Source of the DNA: Bacteroides fragilis
GTDB taxonomy: Bacteria > Bacteroidota > Bacteroidia > Bacteroidales > Bacteroidaceae
NCBI RefSeq assembly: GCF_002849695.1
Contig: NZ_CP018937.1
Coordinates: 3,472,001 to 3,536,000, forward strand
Direction: 5' to 3'
DNA length: 64,000 bases
Shown here: in pieces, positions 26,249 to 35,251 of the stretch
Layout of the letters: the number at the start of each line of letters is the position of its first letter
Numbering within the stretch: the first letter of the stretch is position 1
Position numbers and translations under genes: made by a program
Notes under the pieces: model-generated
What the model was told of the DNA's origin: nothing
The model's database searches: none
What the model saw: only the letters and a program-made list of their open reading frames with translations

Positions 26249-28153
26249 ATGAACGATTATAATACAAACTCTTCTTCCCCACTTAGCGATCTTCAACGCC
26301 AACAGCTTTTGCTACGTATGGAATATGAATATGAAAAAGAAGAATTTCGCAAGCAGACAGAAACGATGGGCATTGCGAGGAAAGTGAAGCGAGGGCTTTG
26401 CTGGTATCCCGTCAGTACAGGCAGAAGTTTTTATAATTCGCTGAACCAACTTGTGATAGAAATAGAACGTCAAGAAGATAAAGAGATAGAACATGCATTT
26501 GAATTCGGACGTCCTGTTTGCTTCTTCGAACAAGGCTATGATGGCAGCATACATTATTTCAATTCCATCTACACCGTAAGCTATGCAGATGAAGAGCGTA
26601 TGGTAGTCGTGGTACCCGGAGCAGGTGCACTTCTTGAAATACAAGGAGCAGACAGACTGGGGGTACAGTTGTATTTCGATGAGACTTCCTACCGCAGTAT
26701 GTTCGAAGCCTTGGAAGACGTGATTCGTGCGAAAGGTAATCGCCTCGCCCAACTACGTGATATCTTACTTAGTAAACAACCTTCGCAATGGAGAGAGATA
26801 TATCCGGTACGCTTCCCCTGGCTGAACACCACACAAGAGGAAGCCGTTAACAAAGTGCTACGTGCCAAAGACGTGGCTATCGTACACGGACCTCCGGGAA
26901 CAGGTAAAACCACTACCCTCGTAGAAGCTGTCTACGAAACATTGCATCGTGAAAACCAGGTGCTGGTATGTGCGCAAAGTAATACGGCCGTCGACTGGAT
27001 TGCGGAAAAGTTGGTAGACCGCGGAGTGCCTGTACTACGCATCGGCAATCCCAGCCGGGTAAACGACAAAATGCTTTCGTTTACCTACGAACGCCGTTTC
27101 GAAAGTCATCCGGCATATACCGAGTTATGGGGTATTCGTAAATCCATTCGTGACATGGGGAATCATATGCGTAAAGGAGGATATTCTGAACGCGAATCCA
27201 CACGTAACCGAATACTCCGCCTGAAAGAGCGTGCCACTGAACTTGAAATACTAATCAACGAAGACCTCTTTTCCAGTGCCCGTGTCATTGCATCTACACT
27301 GGTCAGCAGTAATCACCGGATTCTCACCGGACGGCATTTCAGCACCCTCTTTATCGACGAAGCCGCACAAGCCCTGGAAGCTGCCTGCTGGATAGCTATC
27401 CGAAAAGCAGACCGTGTAATCCTCGCAGGAGATCATTGCCAACTCCCTCCGACCATTAAATGTATGGAGGCCGCGCGAAGCGGTTTAGACCGCACATTAA
27501 TGGAAAAAGTCGTAATGAACAAGCAAGAAGCCGTTTCTCTGCTGAAAATACAATATCGCATGCATCGCTCCATCATGCAGTTTCCTTCCGCCTGGTTCTA
27601 TCAAGGTGAGCTGGAAGCCGCACCGGAAATTTCTCACCGGGGAATACTCGAGCTGGACACTCCCATAAATTGGATCGATACTTCGGAAATGGACTTTCAT
27701 GAAGAGTTCGTTGGAGAAAGTTTCGGACGTATCAATAAACCGGAAGCCAATCTGCTGTTGCAAGAACTGGAAAATTATATCCGCAAAATCGGAGAAAACC
27801 GAGTGGCAGAAGAGTGTATAGACTTTGGACTTATTTCACCTTATAAGGCCCAAGTACAATATTTACGGAATAAAATAAAAGGAAATCCATTCTTTCGCCC
27901 CTACCGTAACCGAATCACTGTCAATACAGTAGATGGTTTTCAGGGACAAGAACGTGATGTAATCTTTATCAGTTTGGTGCGAGCCAATGAAAACGGACAG
28001 ATCGGATTTCTCAATGACTTAAGGCGAATGAACGTAGCCATCACCCGTGCCAGAATGAAACTGGTAATATTGGGTGATGCCACAACCATAAGCAAACACT
28101 CTTTCTACAGAAAGTTTATTGAGTATATCAATGGGCTCAGGCAAAATTCATAA
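26249..28153 (+). CDS. UPF1/DNA2/IGHMBP2-like superfamily 1 helicase
   Basis: A 634-residue cytoplasmic SF1B helicase. In order: an N-terminal ~190-residue beta-rich domain, Walker A GPPGTGKTTTL, motif Ia CAQSNTAVDW, Walker B DEAAQALEAACWIA, motif III LAGDHCQLPPTIK, motif IV QYRMHRSIMQFP, motif V VDGFQGQERDVIFISLVRAN and motif VI NVAITRARMKL. Bacterial members are common in Bacteroidetes and generally unstudied; the eukaryotic relatives act on RNA or DNA ends. It is monocistronic, with a promoter just upstream. Substrate (RNA or DNA) cannot be assigned. Confidence 0.9.
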   Translation: MNDYNTNSSSPLSDLQRQQLLLRMEYEYEKEEFRKQTETMGIARKVKRGLCWYPVSTGRSFYNSLNQLVIEIERQEDKEIEHAFEFGRPVCFFEQGYDGSIHYFNSIYTVSYADEERMVVVVPGAGALLEIQGADRLGVQLYFDETSYRSMFEALEDVIRAKGNRLAQLRDILLSKQPSQWREIYPVRFPWLNTTQEEAVNKVLRAKDVAIVHGPPGTGKTTTLVEAVYETLHRENQVLVCAQSNTAVDWIAEKLVDRGVPVLRIGNPSRVNDKMLSFTYERRFESHPAYTELWGIRKSIRDMGNHMRKGGYSERESTRNRILRLKERATELEILINEDLFSSARVIASTLVSSNHRILTGRHFSTLFIDEAAQALEAACWIAIRKADRVILAGDHCQLPPTIKCMEAARSGLDRTLMEKVVMNKQEAVSLLKIQYRMHRSIMQFPSAWFYQGELEAAPEISHRGILELDTPINWIDTSEMDFHEEFVGESFGRINKPEANLLLQELENYIRKIGENRVAEECIDFGLISPYKAQVQYLRNKIKGNPFFRPYRNRITVNTVDGFQGQERDVIFISLVRANENGQIGFLNDLRRMNVAITRARMKLVILGDATTISKHSFYRKFIEYINGLRQNS

Positions 28154-28185
28154 AAATACCGATAACAAAAAAACGAAGTTATATC

Positions 28186-28297
28186 AAAACTCATCACGGA
28201 ATAACACAGAGTAGCACAGGGGTAGTTTAATTTGCTGATTATTAGTAAAAAGACTCTGAGATACTCTGTGTTATTCCGTGGTGAGTTTTGACAACCT
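28186..28297. repeat. long imperfect inverted repeat between convergent genes
   Basis: The left arm (about 28186-28219) containing CACGGAATAACACAGAGTA and the right arm (about 28257-28290) containing its near-perfect complement differ at a few positions across ~35 bp, with ~40 bp between. The transcript would fold into a long hairpin. The core resembles the repeat at 9063-9163. Confidence 0.75.
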
Positions 28298-28322
28298 CGT
28301 TTACAATAAAGCAGCAGTCTGC

Positions 28323-30254
28323 TTATTTCTTCAAATACCAATCCTTATCTGTCTTTCCACCTGATTTTGCCCATGAAGCAAAACGCGGATATGATTGATC
28401 AATAGATTCCTTCTCTTCCGTATTGAATGTTTCAACATCTGCCAAATGAATAGCAAACGGATAATTCTGGTCTGACACGTAATAGATCCCTTTATCTGTA
28501 TCCGATAAATCCTGCTGGCTTCCAAAGAGAGCTGTATTTACCTTATCAGTTGGTTTATGGTTTACCAAATGTACTTCCGTACGATCCTTTCCTGTATTCT
28601 GGTGCAAGAAGATGAATGAATTGTAGGGAGCCACTCCAAAAGTTTCATGATCTACAGGTTGCTTAAATTTATTCCGTATCTTAAATACAGAGGTCTTTGT
28701 ATTACTACCGGTCTCTTCAATAGCATTGGCAAATACAGCAACAGTAGCCTGGCTTAATTCATTATCCAACCCCTGACTTCCCCAAGCCGATTTCCCCTCG
28801 ATGAAGTCACACTCTTCTACATTTGCCCTTTCTGTATTCATTTGGTAAGCAAAGCCATTCTTAAATAACGCTCCCGACCACATAGCAGTAAAAGTATCCT
28901 CAGTAGAAAGTACCTGATTTTTGGTGTTAAAACTCAAAACCGAATTATATTTCACAATCACATCATTCAGGTCATAATCACCTTTAGAAGGCCAATTATC
29001 TTCAAAAGACAAAATTCCTTTATACGTCATTTTATAGGCTATTGACTGATCGTCCGGATCTTCCGGATCAACCGAAGGCATATCGGGAGGGATAATAGCC
29101 TCTATCGGATTTGACCAGACATTAAACATAACATCATTATAATCATGATCATCCTTCCAATCTTCAAACGATAATACAATAAATTCATTTATTTTAAATG
29201 CAGCTGTATGTTTACGTCCTTTATTATTTAATGCAGAAGTTGAATAGAACATTCCCCGTCCTTGACCTACATTGCCAAGAGTAGTCGTCCCTTTTCTCGT
29301 AAAAGCATCATTACTAATAAACCAGCCTATTTTAGTCCCTTTTGGAAATACAGTTCCCTTATCTTCTCCGTCAGCATCAATATAATGTAGTTTTACACAC
29401 TCCCCGCCTTTAATACCGACTCCTGTTTTGGTATTGGGGAATACAACGTACTTTTTAGCTTTCTGAATCTGAGCGACAGTTGCCCCTTCCGGATAGCAAT
29501 AATAACCAAACGCACTATATGCCGCACTTGTCCCTCCGACAAAACGCACCTTCACTTCGGCACCTTGTTCGTCATTAATCATAAAATCAACCGACTGGCG
29601 ATATTTCGAAGAACATTCTCCCTTCTCCGGTATCGTTTTGTTAATTGTTCTGTAAAATGCAGGCGTCAATTCAATAACACCTTCATTATCCAAATAGTTA
29701 GGCCGTCCTTTTATATCCCAACTGCCCAAAGTATAAAATCCTTCAGGCACCGTTTGATACTCACCACCTACACGCGTCTGCACAGATGCTTCGGCAGCCG
29801 TATCCCAGTTTATATCAGCCGTTATTGTATTCCCTTCTATTTTAGTTTTATACAACATAGGTACTCCGATATAAGAGGTATAAATATATACTTCCTCGCC
29901 ATAAGCCGGGATTGTTTCTTTGGCATGATAAACTCCGGTTCCATCAGTCATTCTCACCACCTTAGGGTCGATATCAGTGCGTTTCACAACCTGTCCGTCA
30001 GCATCAGTTGTCAACGGATTCTCAAAATACAGCTCAAATAATACCTGATAATTCTCTGTAGGAATATCATACTTCAGATCCAATTGGACATCTTGTGTAG
30101 TTGCAAAATCAAAGGTATTAGCTACCCCGGACGGTTTTTCATCTGGTTTATAATGATCTTTCTCATCAATACATCCCACAACCACACATCCCAATAAAAG
30201 AGTACTTAATAATACTCCCAGCATCTTTTTCGTTGCATAAACACGATTTTTCAT
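28323..30254 (-). CDS. LruC-domain surface lipoprotein
   Basis: A 643-residue exported lipoprotein. The signal peptide ends in a lipobox with Cys28 (VVGC). The C-terminal half carries two Asp-rich segments, SFEDWKDDHDYNDVMFNVW and FEDNWPSKGDYDLNDVIVKY, which are the hallmark of LruC/DUF4842-type domains (calcium-binding-like D-x-N/D-D motifs). Proteins of this group are found on the surface of Bacteroides and spirochaetes; no activity is established. It has its own -7 element and is alone on its strand, without an operon partner. Confidence 0.85.
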   Translation of the reverse strand: MKNRVYATKKMLGVLLSTLLLGCVVVGCIDEKDHYKPDEKPSGVANTFDFATTQDVQLDLKYDIPTENYQVLFELYFENPLTTDADGQVVKRTDIDPKVVRMTDGTGVYHAKETIPAYGEEVYIYTSYIGVPMLYKTKIEGNTITADINWDTAAEASVQTRVGGEYQTVPEGFYTLGSWDIKGRPNYLDNEGVIELTPAFYRTINKTIPEKGECSSKYRQSVDFMINDEQGAEVKVRFVGGTSAAYSAFGYYCYPEGATVAQIQKAKKYVVFPNTKTGVGIKGGECVKLHYIDADGEDKGTVFPKGTKIGWFISNDAFTRKGTTTLGNVGQGRGMFYSTSALNNKGRKHTAAFKINEFIVLSFEDWKDDHDYNDVMFNVWSNPIEAIIPPDMPSVDPEDPDDQSIAYKMTYKGILSFEDNWPSKGDYDLNDVIVKYNSVLSFNTKNQVLSTEDTFTAMWSGALFKNGFAYQMNTERANVEECDFIEGKSAWGSQGLDNELSQATVAVFANAIEETGSNTKTSVFKIRNKFKQPVDHETFGVAPYNSFIFLHQNTGKDRTEVHLVNHKPTDKVNTALFGSQQDLSDTDKGIYYVSDQNYPFAIHLADVETFNTEEKESIDQSYPRFASWAKSGGKTDKDWYLKK

Positions 30255-30286
30255 ATTGACAAATAGTTTGTTTGTGAATTAGACTA

Positions 30287-30294
30287 CAAAGATA
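30287..30294 (-). promoter_or_regulatory. -7 element of the LruC-domain gene
   Basis: The minus strand reads TATCTTTG (TAnnTTTG), 32 bp before the ATG at 30254. Confidence 0.5.
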
Positions 30295-30401
30295 TATATA
30301 AAACTTGATACATTTATCCAACAAACAGACTTATTTTTCATATTATACAACATACGCACCTCACACAAAACCAATAAAACACTAAATACCAATAAAATAA
30401 A

Positions 30402-30429
30402 AAGAGGGAGAACAATCATTCTCCCTCTT
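30402..30429 (-). terminator. terminator of the ilv operon
   Basis: AAGAGGGAGAA (30402-30412) pairs perfectly with 30419-30429 around a 6-nt loop; on the minus strand a run TTTTTATTTTATT follows. It lies just beyond the ilvC stop codon. Confidence 0.9.
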
Positions 30430-30450
30430 ATCAGAACTTGTATATTCTGA

Positions 30451-31494
30451 TTAATTATTTTCCGGACGAAGTTTACGAACTGTCACGGCTGTCTGCCACA
30501 TTTCGCTTTCACGCAATGCCTTCAGTTCTGCTTCCAGTTTCTCACGATAATCTGGTTTTGAATTGGAATCAATAGAAATTTGTGCTTCATTACCTGTCTT
30601 GACACTATTATATAATTTCTGAACAACGGGCTTGATTGCGTCGTGGAACGGGCCCATCCAATCAAGAGCACCACGCTGAGCTGTCGTAGAACAGTTGGCA
30701 TACATCCAATCCATACCATTCTTAGCAAACAAAGGCATCAATGACTGAGTCAGCTCTTCTACTGTTTCATTAAATGCTTCAGATGGAGTATGACCGTTTT
30801 CACGCAAAACCTCATACTGAGCCAGCAGCAGTCCTTGTATAGCTCCCATCAGCGAACCGCGTTCGCCTGTAAGGTCAGAAGTAGCTTCACGAACGAAAGT
30901 AGTCTCAAACAAATATCCTGAACCAACTCCAATACCTAATGCAATGGTTCTCTCCATAGCTCTTCCGGTAGCATCCTGATAGATAGCGTATGAAGAGTTC
31001 AGTCCACGGCCTTCAAGGAACATCGTACGAAGTGAAGTGCCCGATCCCTTGGGAGCAACCATGATCACATCGATATCTTTCGGTGGAACGACACCGGTAC
31101 GGTCACTCCAGGTGATTGCAAAACCATGAGAGAAGTAGAGCGCTTTTCCGGCAGTCAGGTAAGGTTTGATAGTAGGCCATACAGACATTACGGCAGCATC
31201 TGACAACAGACACATCACAATAGTACCTTTCTCGCAAGCCTCTTCGATGCCGAACAGTGTTTCACCCGGAACCCAGCCGTCTGCCACTGCTTTTTCATAT
31301 GTTTTTCCCGGACGCTGACCAACGATCACATTGAAACCGTTATCACGCAAATTCAGTGACTGACCCGGTCCCTGCACACCGTAACCGATAACAGCGATTG
31401 TTTCATTTTTCAATACTTCACGAGCTTTTTCCAAAGGAAATTCTTCACGGGTTACTACATTCTCCGTAACACCGCCAAAATTCAATTGTGCCAT
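30451..31494 (-). CDS. ilvC: ketol-acid reductoisomerase
   Basis: A 347-residue enzyme of valine/isoleucine synthesis that rearranges and reduces acetohydroxy acids with NADPH. The nucleotide-binding motif is GYGVQGPGQSLNLRDNG (about residues 38-54) with QRPGKTY after it; the metal-binding C-terminal knot has SDLTGERGSL and the Glu residues of SEAFNETVEELTQ. It is the last gene of the ilvD-B-N-thioesterase-barrel-C operon, 86 bp after the barrel gene, and is followed by a strong terminator. Confidence 0.97.
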   Translation of the reverse strand: MAQLNFGGVTENVVTREEFPLEKAREVLKNETIAVIGYGVQGPGQSLNLRDNGFNVIVGQRPGKTYEKAVADGWVPGETLFGIEEACEKGTIVMCLLSDAAVMSVWPTIKPYLTAGKALYFSHGFAITWSDRTGVVPPKDIDVIMVAPKGSGTSLRTMFLEGRGLNSSYAIYQDATGRAMERTIALGIGVGSGYLFETTFVREATSDLTGERGSLMGAIQGLLLAQYEVLRENGHTPSEAFNETVEELTQSLMPLFAKNGMDWMYANCSTTAQRGALDWMGPFHDAIKPVVQKLYNSVKTGNEAQISIDSNSKPDYREKLEAELKALRESEMWQTAVTVRKLRPENN

Positions 31495-31580
31495 TTTTCT
31501 TTTTTGTTTTAAAAGTCCTGCTTCATCTTATTTAGGAAGCAAAACCGATTATTAATAATTAAACTTATATTCTTTATTTA

Positions 31581-32165
31581 TTATAGTGCAAACCGCCAGC
31601 CTACATTAAGCTGCACCACACTATTGTTTGCTTTCGGATTAGAATTACTTGCCCACGCTTTGTTTACATTAATCAATCCGATATTATAGTTAAGAGAAAC
31701 CAGCAAGCCACGCTCAAACTGATATCCGGCACCAAGTCCCACACCACAATCAAACGTACGAATCACGTTCATACCTATAACTGTGGTCGCATGATCCGAA
31801 GATGCTTTATTCTCTGAGTTCACATTAAAACTAAACTGCGGACCTCCGAATAGATACAATCCTTTATATATGAATTCTTTCGCATATACCGGGATGTTTA
31901 TATAATCCAACTTGTCTGTATAAGAAACCCCATTACCGTTATATTTACTTCCCTGCATTGAGTAGTACACTCCTGCTTCTATTCCGAACCGTTCAGTCAA
32001 CATCACATCGCCACCCAATCCCACATTAAGCCCGGGACGTACTTTAGAATCCACTTCTCCGGTAGTGTTGGCCAAGTTCAAACCAACTTTAGGAATCAAA
32101 TGAAACTGCTGGGCACCCACCCGGCAAGAAACAAAAAGCAGTAAAAGAAAAACTATTTTTTTCAT
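31581..32165 (-). CDS. outer-membrane beta-barrel protein embedded in the ilv operon
   Basis: A 194-residue exported protein: signal peptide 1-18 (ending CRVGAQ), then an eight-stranded-barrel-like pattern (VGLNLANT, PGLNVGLGGDVM, FGIEAGVYYSMQGSKY and others) and a terminal VGWRFAL with the C-terminal aromatic-hydrophobic signature of outer-membrane proteins. The ATG at 32165 is preferred because a start at 32189 would overlap the thioesterase gene and add non-signal residues. It lies in the gap between the acyl-ACP thioesterase and ilvC on the same strand. No role in amino-acid synthesis is evident. Confidence 0.85.
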   Translation of the reverse strand: MKKIVFLLLLFVSCRVGAQQFHLIPKVGLNLANTTGEVDSKVRPGLNVGLGGDVMLTERFGIEAGVYYSMQGSKYNGNGVSYTDKLDYINIPVYAKEFIYKGLYLFGGPQFSFNVNSENKASSDHATTVIGMNVIRTFDCGVGLGAGYQFERGLLVSLNYNIGLINVNKAWASNSNPKANNSVVQLNVGWRFAL

Positions 32166-32181
32166 CCTATTATATTTTAAA

Positions 32182-32925
32182 CTATACAAACTTCACTTTT
32201 GCGCGGCAAACCACTTCACAATCGTTTTTCTTTATCTCTACGTGATACTCATCTTCGTTCACCTCTTCTTCAAAGAAAGAAAGTTCGTCACCGTAATAAC
32301 TCTCTGCCACATAGGCCATCTCAAATCTCTGAATTTGTTTCCTCATATATAATTGAATGGGGAATAAATCCAAGATATGCTCTATATAACGAATACTGTT
32401 CACATGGCCATTGATATCAATATCACTATACTTAGCGGTCAACTTAGCAGAAGGCTTGTCTGTTGTCACTTTGATGCGCGAAGGTTTCTCAATGGGGCAA
32501 GGTTCGTCACATACATAATCCACGATACTGCCGCCATGCAATGTCAGCAAATCGGCAGGTTTACGGGTATTCAGATTAATCATCGCCCATACCGAACGGG
32601 CATACCCGATCTTCTTGCCATCTTTGTTCAGAATAGCAAAATTACGGTCTGTAAAAAGACGGTATACATTCTCCACCCACGTCTGTACGGTAAACTCTTC
32701 ATATTGATAAGGCATCTCCTCCAGATCGATGGCCAGACGAGACAATACCCATGTATAATTGTCCTCATTCAATGTAGCAATTCCAAAGCCGCGTTCACTG
32801 GCATGAAAGCCGGCACAATTTAACAGATGATTACCGAGCACCCCCATTGTCAAACGCCCCTTGAAGTCGACATGAAAAGGTTCCGCAATAAACTTATAAC
32901 TTCCTATCTTATTCGCATCACTCAT
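32182..32925 (-). CDS. acyl-ACP thioesterase (double hot-dog)
   Basis: A 247-residue enzyme of the bacterial acyl-[acyl-carrier-protein] thioesterase family (FatA/B-like). The N-terminal hot-dog has TMGVLGNHLLNCAGFHASERG and VLSRLAIDLEEMPYQYEE; the second hot-dog starts with YSDIDINGHVNSIRYIEH, containing the Asn-His catalytic motif. It releases fatty acids from ACP in the cytoplasm. The gene follows ilvN with no gap (one base apart), so it is translated with the acetolactate synthase subunits. Bacteroides lipids are rich in iso/anteiso chains primed by branched-chain-amino-acid carbon, which may explain the link; this is inference. Confidence 0.9.
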   Translation of the reverse strand: MSDANKIGSYKFIAEPFHVDFKGRLTMGVLGNHLLNCAGFHASERGFGIATLNEDNYTWVLSRLAIDLEEMPYQYEEFTVQTWVENVYRLFTDRNFAILNKDGKKIGYARSVWAMINLNTRKPADLLTLHGGSIVDYVCDEPCPIEKPSRIKVTTDKPSAKLTAKYSDIDINGHVNSIRYIEHILDLFPIQLYMRKQIQRFEMAYVAESYYGDELSFFEEEVNEDEYHVEIKKNDCEVVCRAKVKFV

Positions 32926-33486
32926 CTATTTTTCCTCTCCTTTGCTTAAGTTATATTTGGTTTCACGATCTGCCAGAAATTCGTTCACGCGTTCAAAACA
33001 ACTGGTAGTGATGGCCACCCGCCCCGAACGTACAAACTGCAACACACAGTTCAATGCGCTCAATTCTTCGTAGAGGGAAGTAATTTCCTCACTGATTCCA
33101 TTTTTCTCGACAATGGCAAATACCGGATTTACTTCTACAATCCGTGCGTTATAACGACGGATCACTTTCGACGCCTCCGGTTGTGACTGAAATTCCGGCA
33201 TAGACACTTTGTAAAGTGCTATTTCATGGAAATAAATTTCATCTTCAGTGAAATAATGCGCCTGAAGCACGTCTATTTTCTTCTCAATCTGCTTGACAAC
33301 CTTCTCAATCGTATCCTTGTCAGTCCAGGCTGTAATGGTGTACTTATGTACCCCCTTGATGGAAGAAGCCGAAACATTCAGACTTTCTATATTAATCTGC
33401 CGACGGGTAAATACCGCCGTAACCTGATTCAACAATCCGGCAAAGTTCTCTGAATGAACAATTAACGTATATAATGTTTTATCCAT
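32926..33486 (-). CDS. ilvN: acetolactate synthase small (regulatory) subunit
   Basis: A 186-residue subunit with an N-terminal ACT domain (about 3-80: YTLIVHSENFAGLLNQVTAV, then FTRRQINIESLNVS), which binds valine for feedback inhibition, and a C-terminal ALS_ss_C domain (about 85-165) that activates the catalytic subunit. It is 13 bp downstream of ilvB and directly abuts the thioesterase gene. Confidence 0.95.
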   Translation of the reverse strand: MDKTLYTLIVHSENFAGLLNQVTAVFTRRQINIESLNVSASSIKGVHKYTITAWTDKDTIEKVVKQIEKKIDVLQAHYFTEDEIYFHEIALYKVSMPEFQSQPEASKVIRRYNARIVEVNPVFAIVEKNGISEEITSLYEELSALNCVLQFVRSGRVAITTSCFERVNEFLADRETKYNLSKGEEK

Positions 33487-33499
33487 AACCTCTAAATTA

Positions 33500-35197
33500 T
33501 TAGCATTCCAACAACATCTGATTAACCGAACCTCCCGGAGGAGTCATCGGCAATACATTCCCCTCTTCAATCACACAGGCTTCCAACAGGAACGGACCCT
33601 CTGTCGCAATCATTTCCTCTATCGCATCAGCCAGTTCTTCACGGGTGAAAACCCTTTTGGCCGGTATATCGTAAGCAGAAGCAATCTTGATATAATCAGG
33701 ATTCAACATGGGTGTAAACGAATATTTACGGTTAAAGAACATTGCCTGCCATTGGCGTACATTTCCCAGAAAATTATTATTCAATACGATGATTTTAACC
33801 GGTGCCTTCTGTTCCATAATGGTTCCCAGCTCCTGAATGTTCATTTGCAAACCACCGTCACCCATAAATACACAAACCGTACGGTCCGGTCGGCCAAAAG
33901 TAGCACCGATAGCGGCAGGAAGCCCGAATCCCATAGTGCCGAGCCCTCCGGAGGTAATAATGCTACGATCCTTTGAGTATTTAAAGTATCGGGCAGACAT
34001 CATCTGGTTCTGCCCTACATCAGTTACCAATACTGCTTCATGATTCGTTGCATCGCTTACTGCACGCACCACTTCTCCCATTGAAAGCGTATCGCCCATC
34101 GGGTGCAATTCCGGACGGATCACCTTTTCTTCTTCCACCTGTTCATAAGGCAGGAAACTATCCAGCCACTCTTTATGCTCATTGGGTTGAAGCAATGCCG
34201 TTACCGCGGCAAGTGTTTCTTTACAGTCACCCAATACTGCTACATCCGCATGTACATTCTTATTCACCTCAGCCGGATCAATATCAAAATGAATCACTTT
34301 AGCCTGTTTAGCATAGGTGGCTAAATTGCCGGTCACACGGTCGTCAAAACGCATACCGACAGCGATCAAGACATCACATTTATTGGTGTTCATGTTCGGT
34401 CCGAGATTACCATGCATTCCCAACATACCTTTATTCAGAGGGTGTTCAGTCGGTAAGGCCGACAGTCCCAGCAGCGTACATCCGGCAGGCATGCCTGCTT
34501 TTTCGATAAAAGCACGCAGTTCCTGCTGGGCATTGCCCAACTCCACACCCTGACCTACCAATACCAAGGGCCGTTCCGCACCGTTAATTAATTCGGCAGC
34601 TACTTTCACAGCCTCCGGATCGGTCTCGGGTACAGGCACATAGCTGCGTATAAAATCAAGCTTTGTAGGAGAATATTCCGCCTTCTCCACCTGAGCATTT
34701 TTCGCGAAATCAAGCACTACCGGTCCCGGACGTCCGCTTTTGGCAATATAAAAAGCACGAGCCACTGCCCACGGAACATCTTCGGCACGGCGAATCTGAT
34801 AACTCCACTTCGTGATCGGTTGTGTAATACCTACCAGGTCGACTTCCTGAAAAGCATCCGTACCGAGAAAAGCCGTTCCCACCTGTCCGGCAATCACCAC
34901 AATCGGTGTACTGTCAATCATCGCATCCGCAATACCGGTAATGGTATTAGTAGCCCCGGGGCCACTTGTCACCAGACAAACCCCTACTTCACCCGAAGCA
35001 CGGGCAAACCCCTGAGCAGCATGTGCCGCTCCCTGTTCATGGCGAACCAAAATGTGATTCAAAGTCTCCCTATGGTCATATAAGGCATCGAATACCGGCA
35101 TGATGGAACCTCCGGGATAACCAAAGATCGTCTTTACACCATGATATTCCAAAGAACGCATTAATGCTTCACCGCCTGAAATTATATCTTTACTCAT
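33500..35197 (-). CDS. ilvB: acetolactate synthase large (catalytic) subunit
   Basis: A 565-residue thiamine-diphosphate enzyme making acetolactate and acetohydroxybutyrate. The catalytic Glu is in VRHEQGAAHAAQGFARASG; the FAD/middle domain follows; the TPP-Mg motif is MGDGGLQMNIQELGTIMEQ with the closing Asn in LNNNFLGNVRQWQ. The C-terminal PFLLEACV..NVLPMTPPGG is family-typical. It lies 54 bp after ilvD. Confidence 0.97.
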   Translation of the reverse strand: MSKDIISGGEALMRSLEYHGVKTIFGYPGGSIMPVFDALYDHRETLNHILVRHEQGAAHAAQGFARASGEVGVCLVTSGPGATNTITGIADAMIDSTPIVVIAGQVGTAFLGTDAFQEVDLVGITQPITKWSYQIRRAEDVPWAVARAFYIAKSGRPGPVVLDFAKNAQVEKAEYSPTKLDFIRSYVPVPETDPEAVKVAAELINGAERPLVLVGQGVELGNAQQELRAFIEKAGMPAGCTLLGLSALPTEHPLNKGMLGMHGNLGPNMNTNKCDVLIAVGMRFDDRVTGNLATYAKQAKVIHFDIDPAEVNKNVHADVAVLGDCKETLAAVTALLQPNEHKEWLDSFLPYEQVEEEKVIRPELHPMGDTLSMGEVVRAVSDATNHEAVLVTDVGQNQMMSARYFKYSKDRSIITSGGLGTMGFGLPAAIGATFGRPDRTVCVFMGDGGLQMNIQELGTIMEQKAPVKIIVLNNNFLGNVRQWQAMFFNRKYSFTPMLNPDYIKIASAYDIPAKRVFTREELADAIEEMIATEGPFLLEACVIEEGNVLPMTPPGGSVNQMLLEC

Positions 35198-35251
35198 GTA
35201 CTAAAATTTACAATTTAACGATTTATGATTTCGATTGAAACAACCCCATAG

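Noticed and set aside
28186..28297. Invertible phase-variation promoter
   Set aside because: Inverted arms are present, but no TAnnTTTG element lies between them in either orientation and the flanking genes converge on it, so flipping would not switch a gene.
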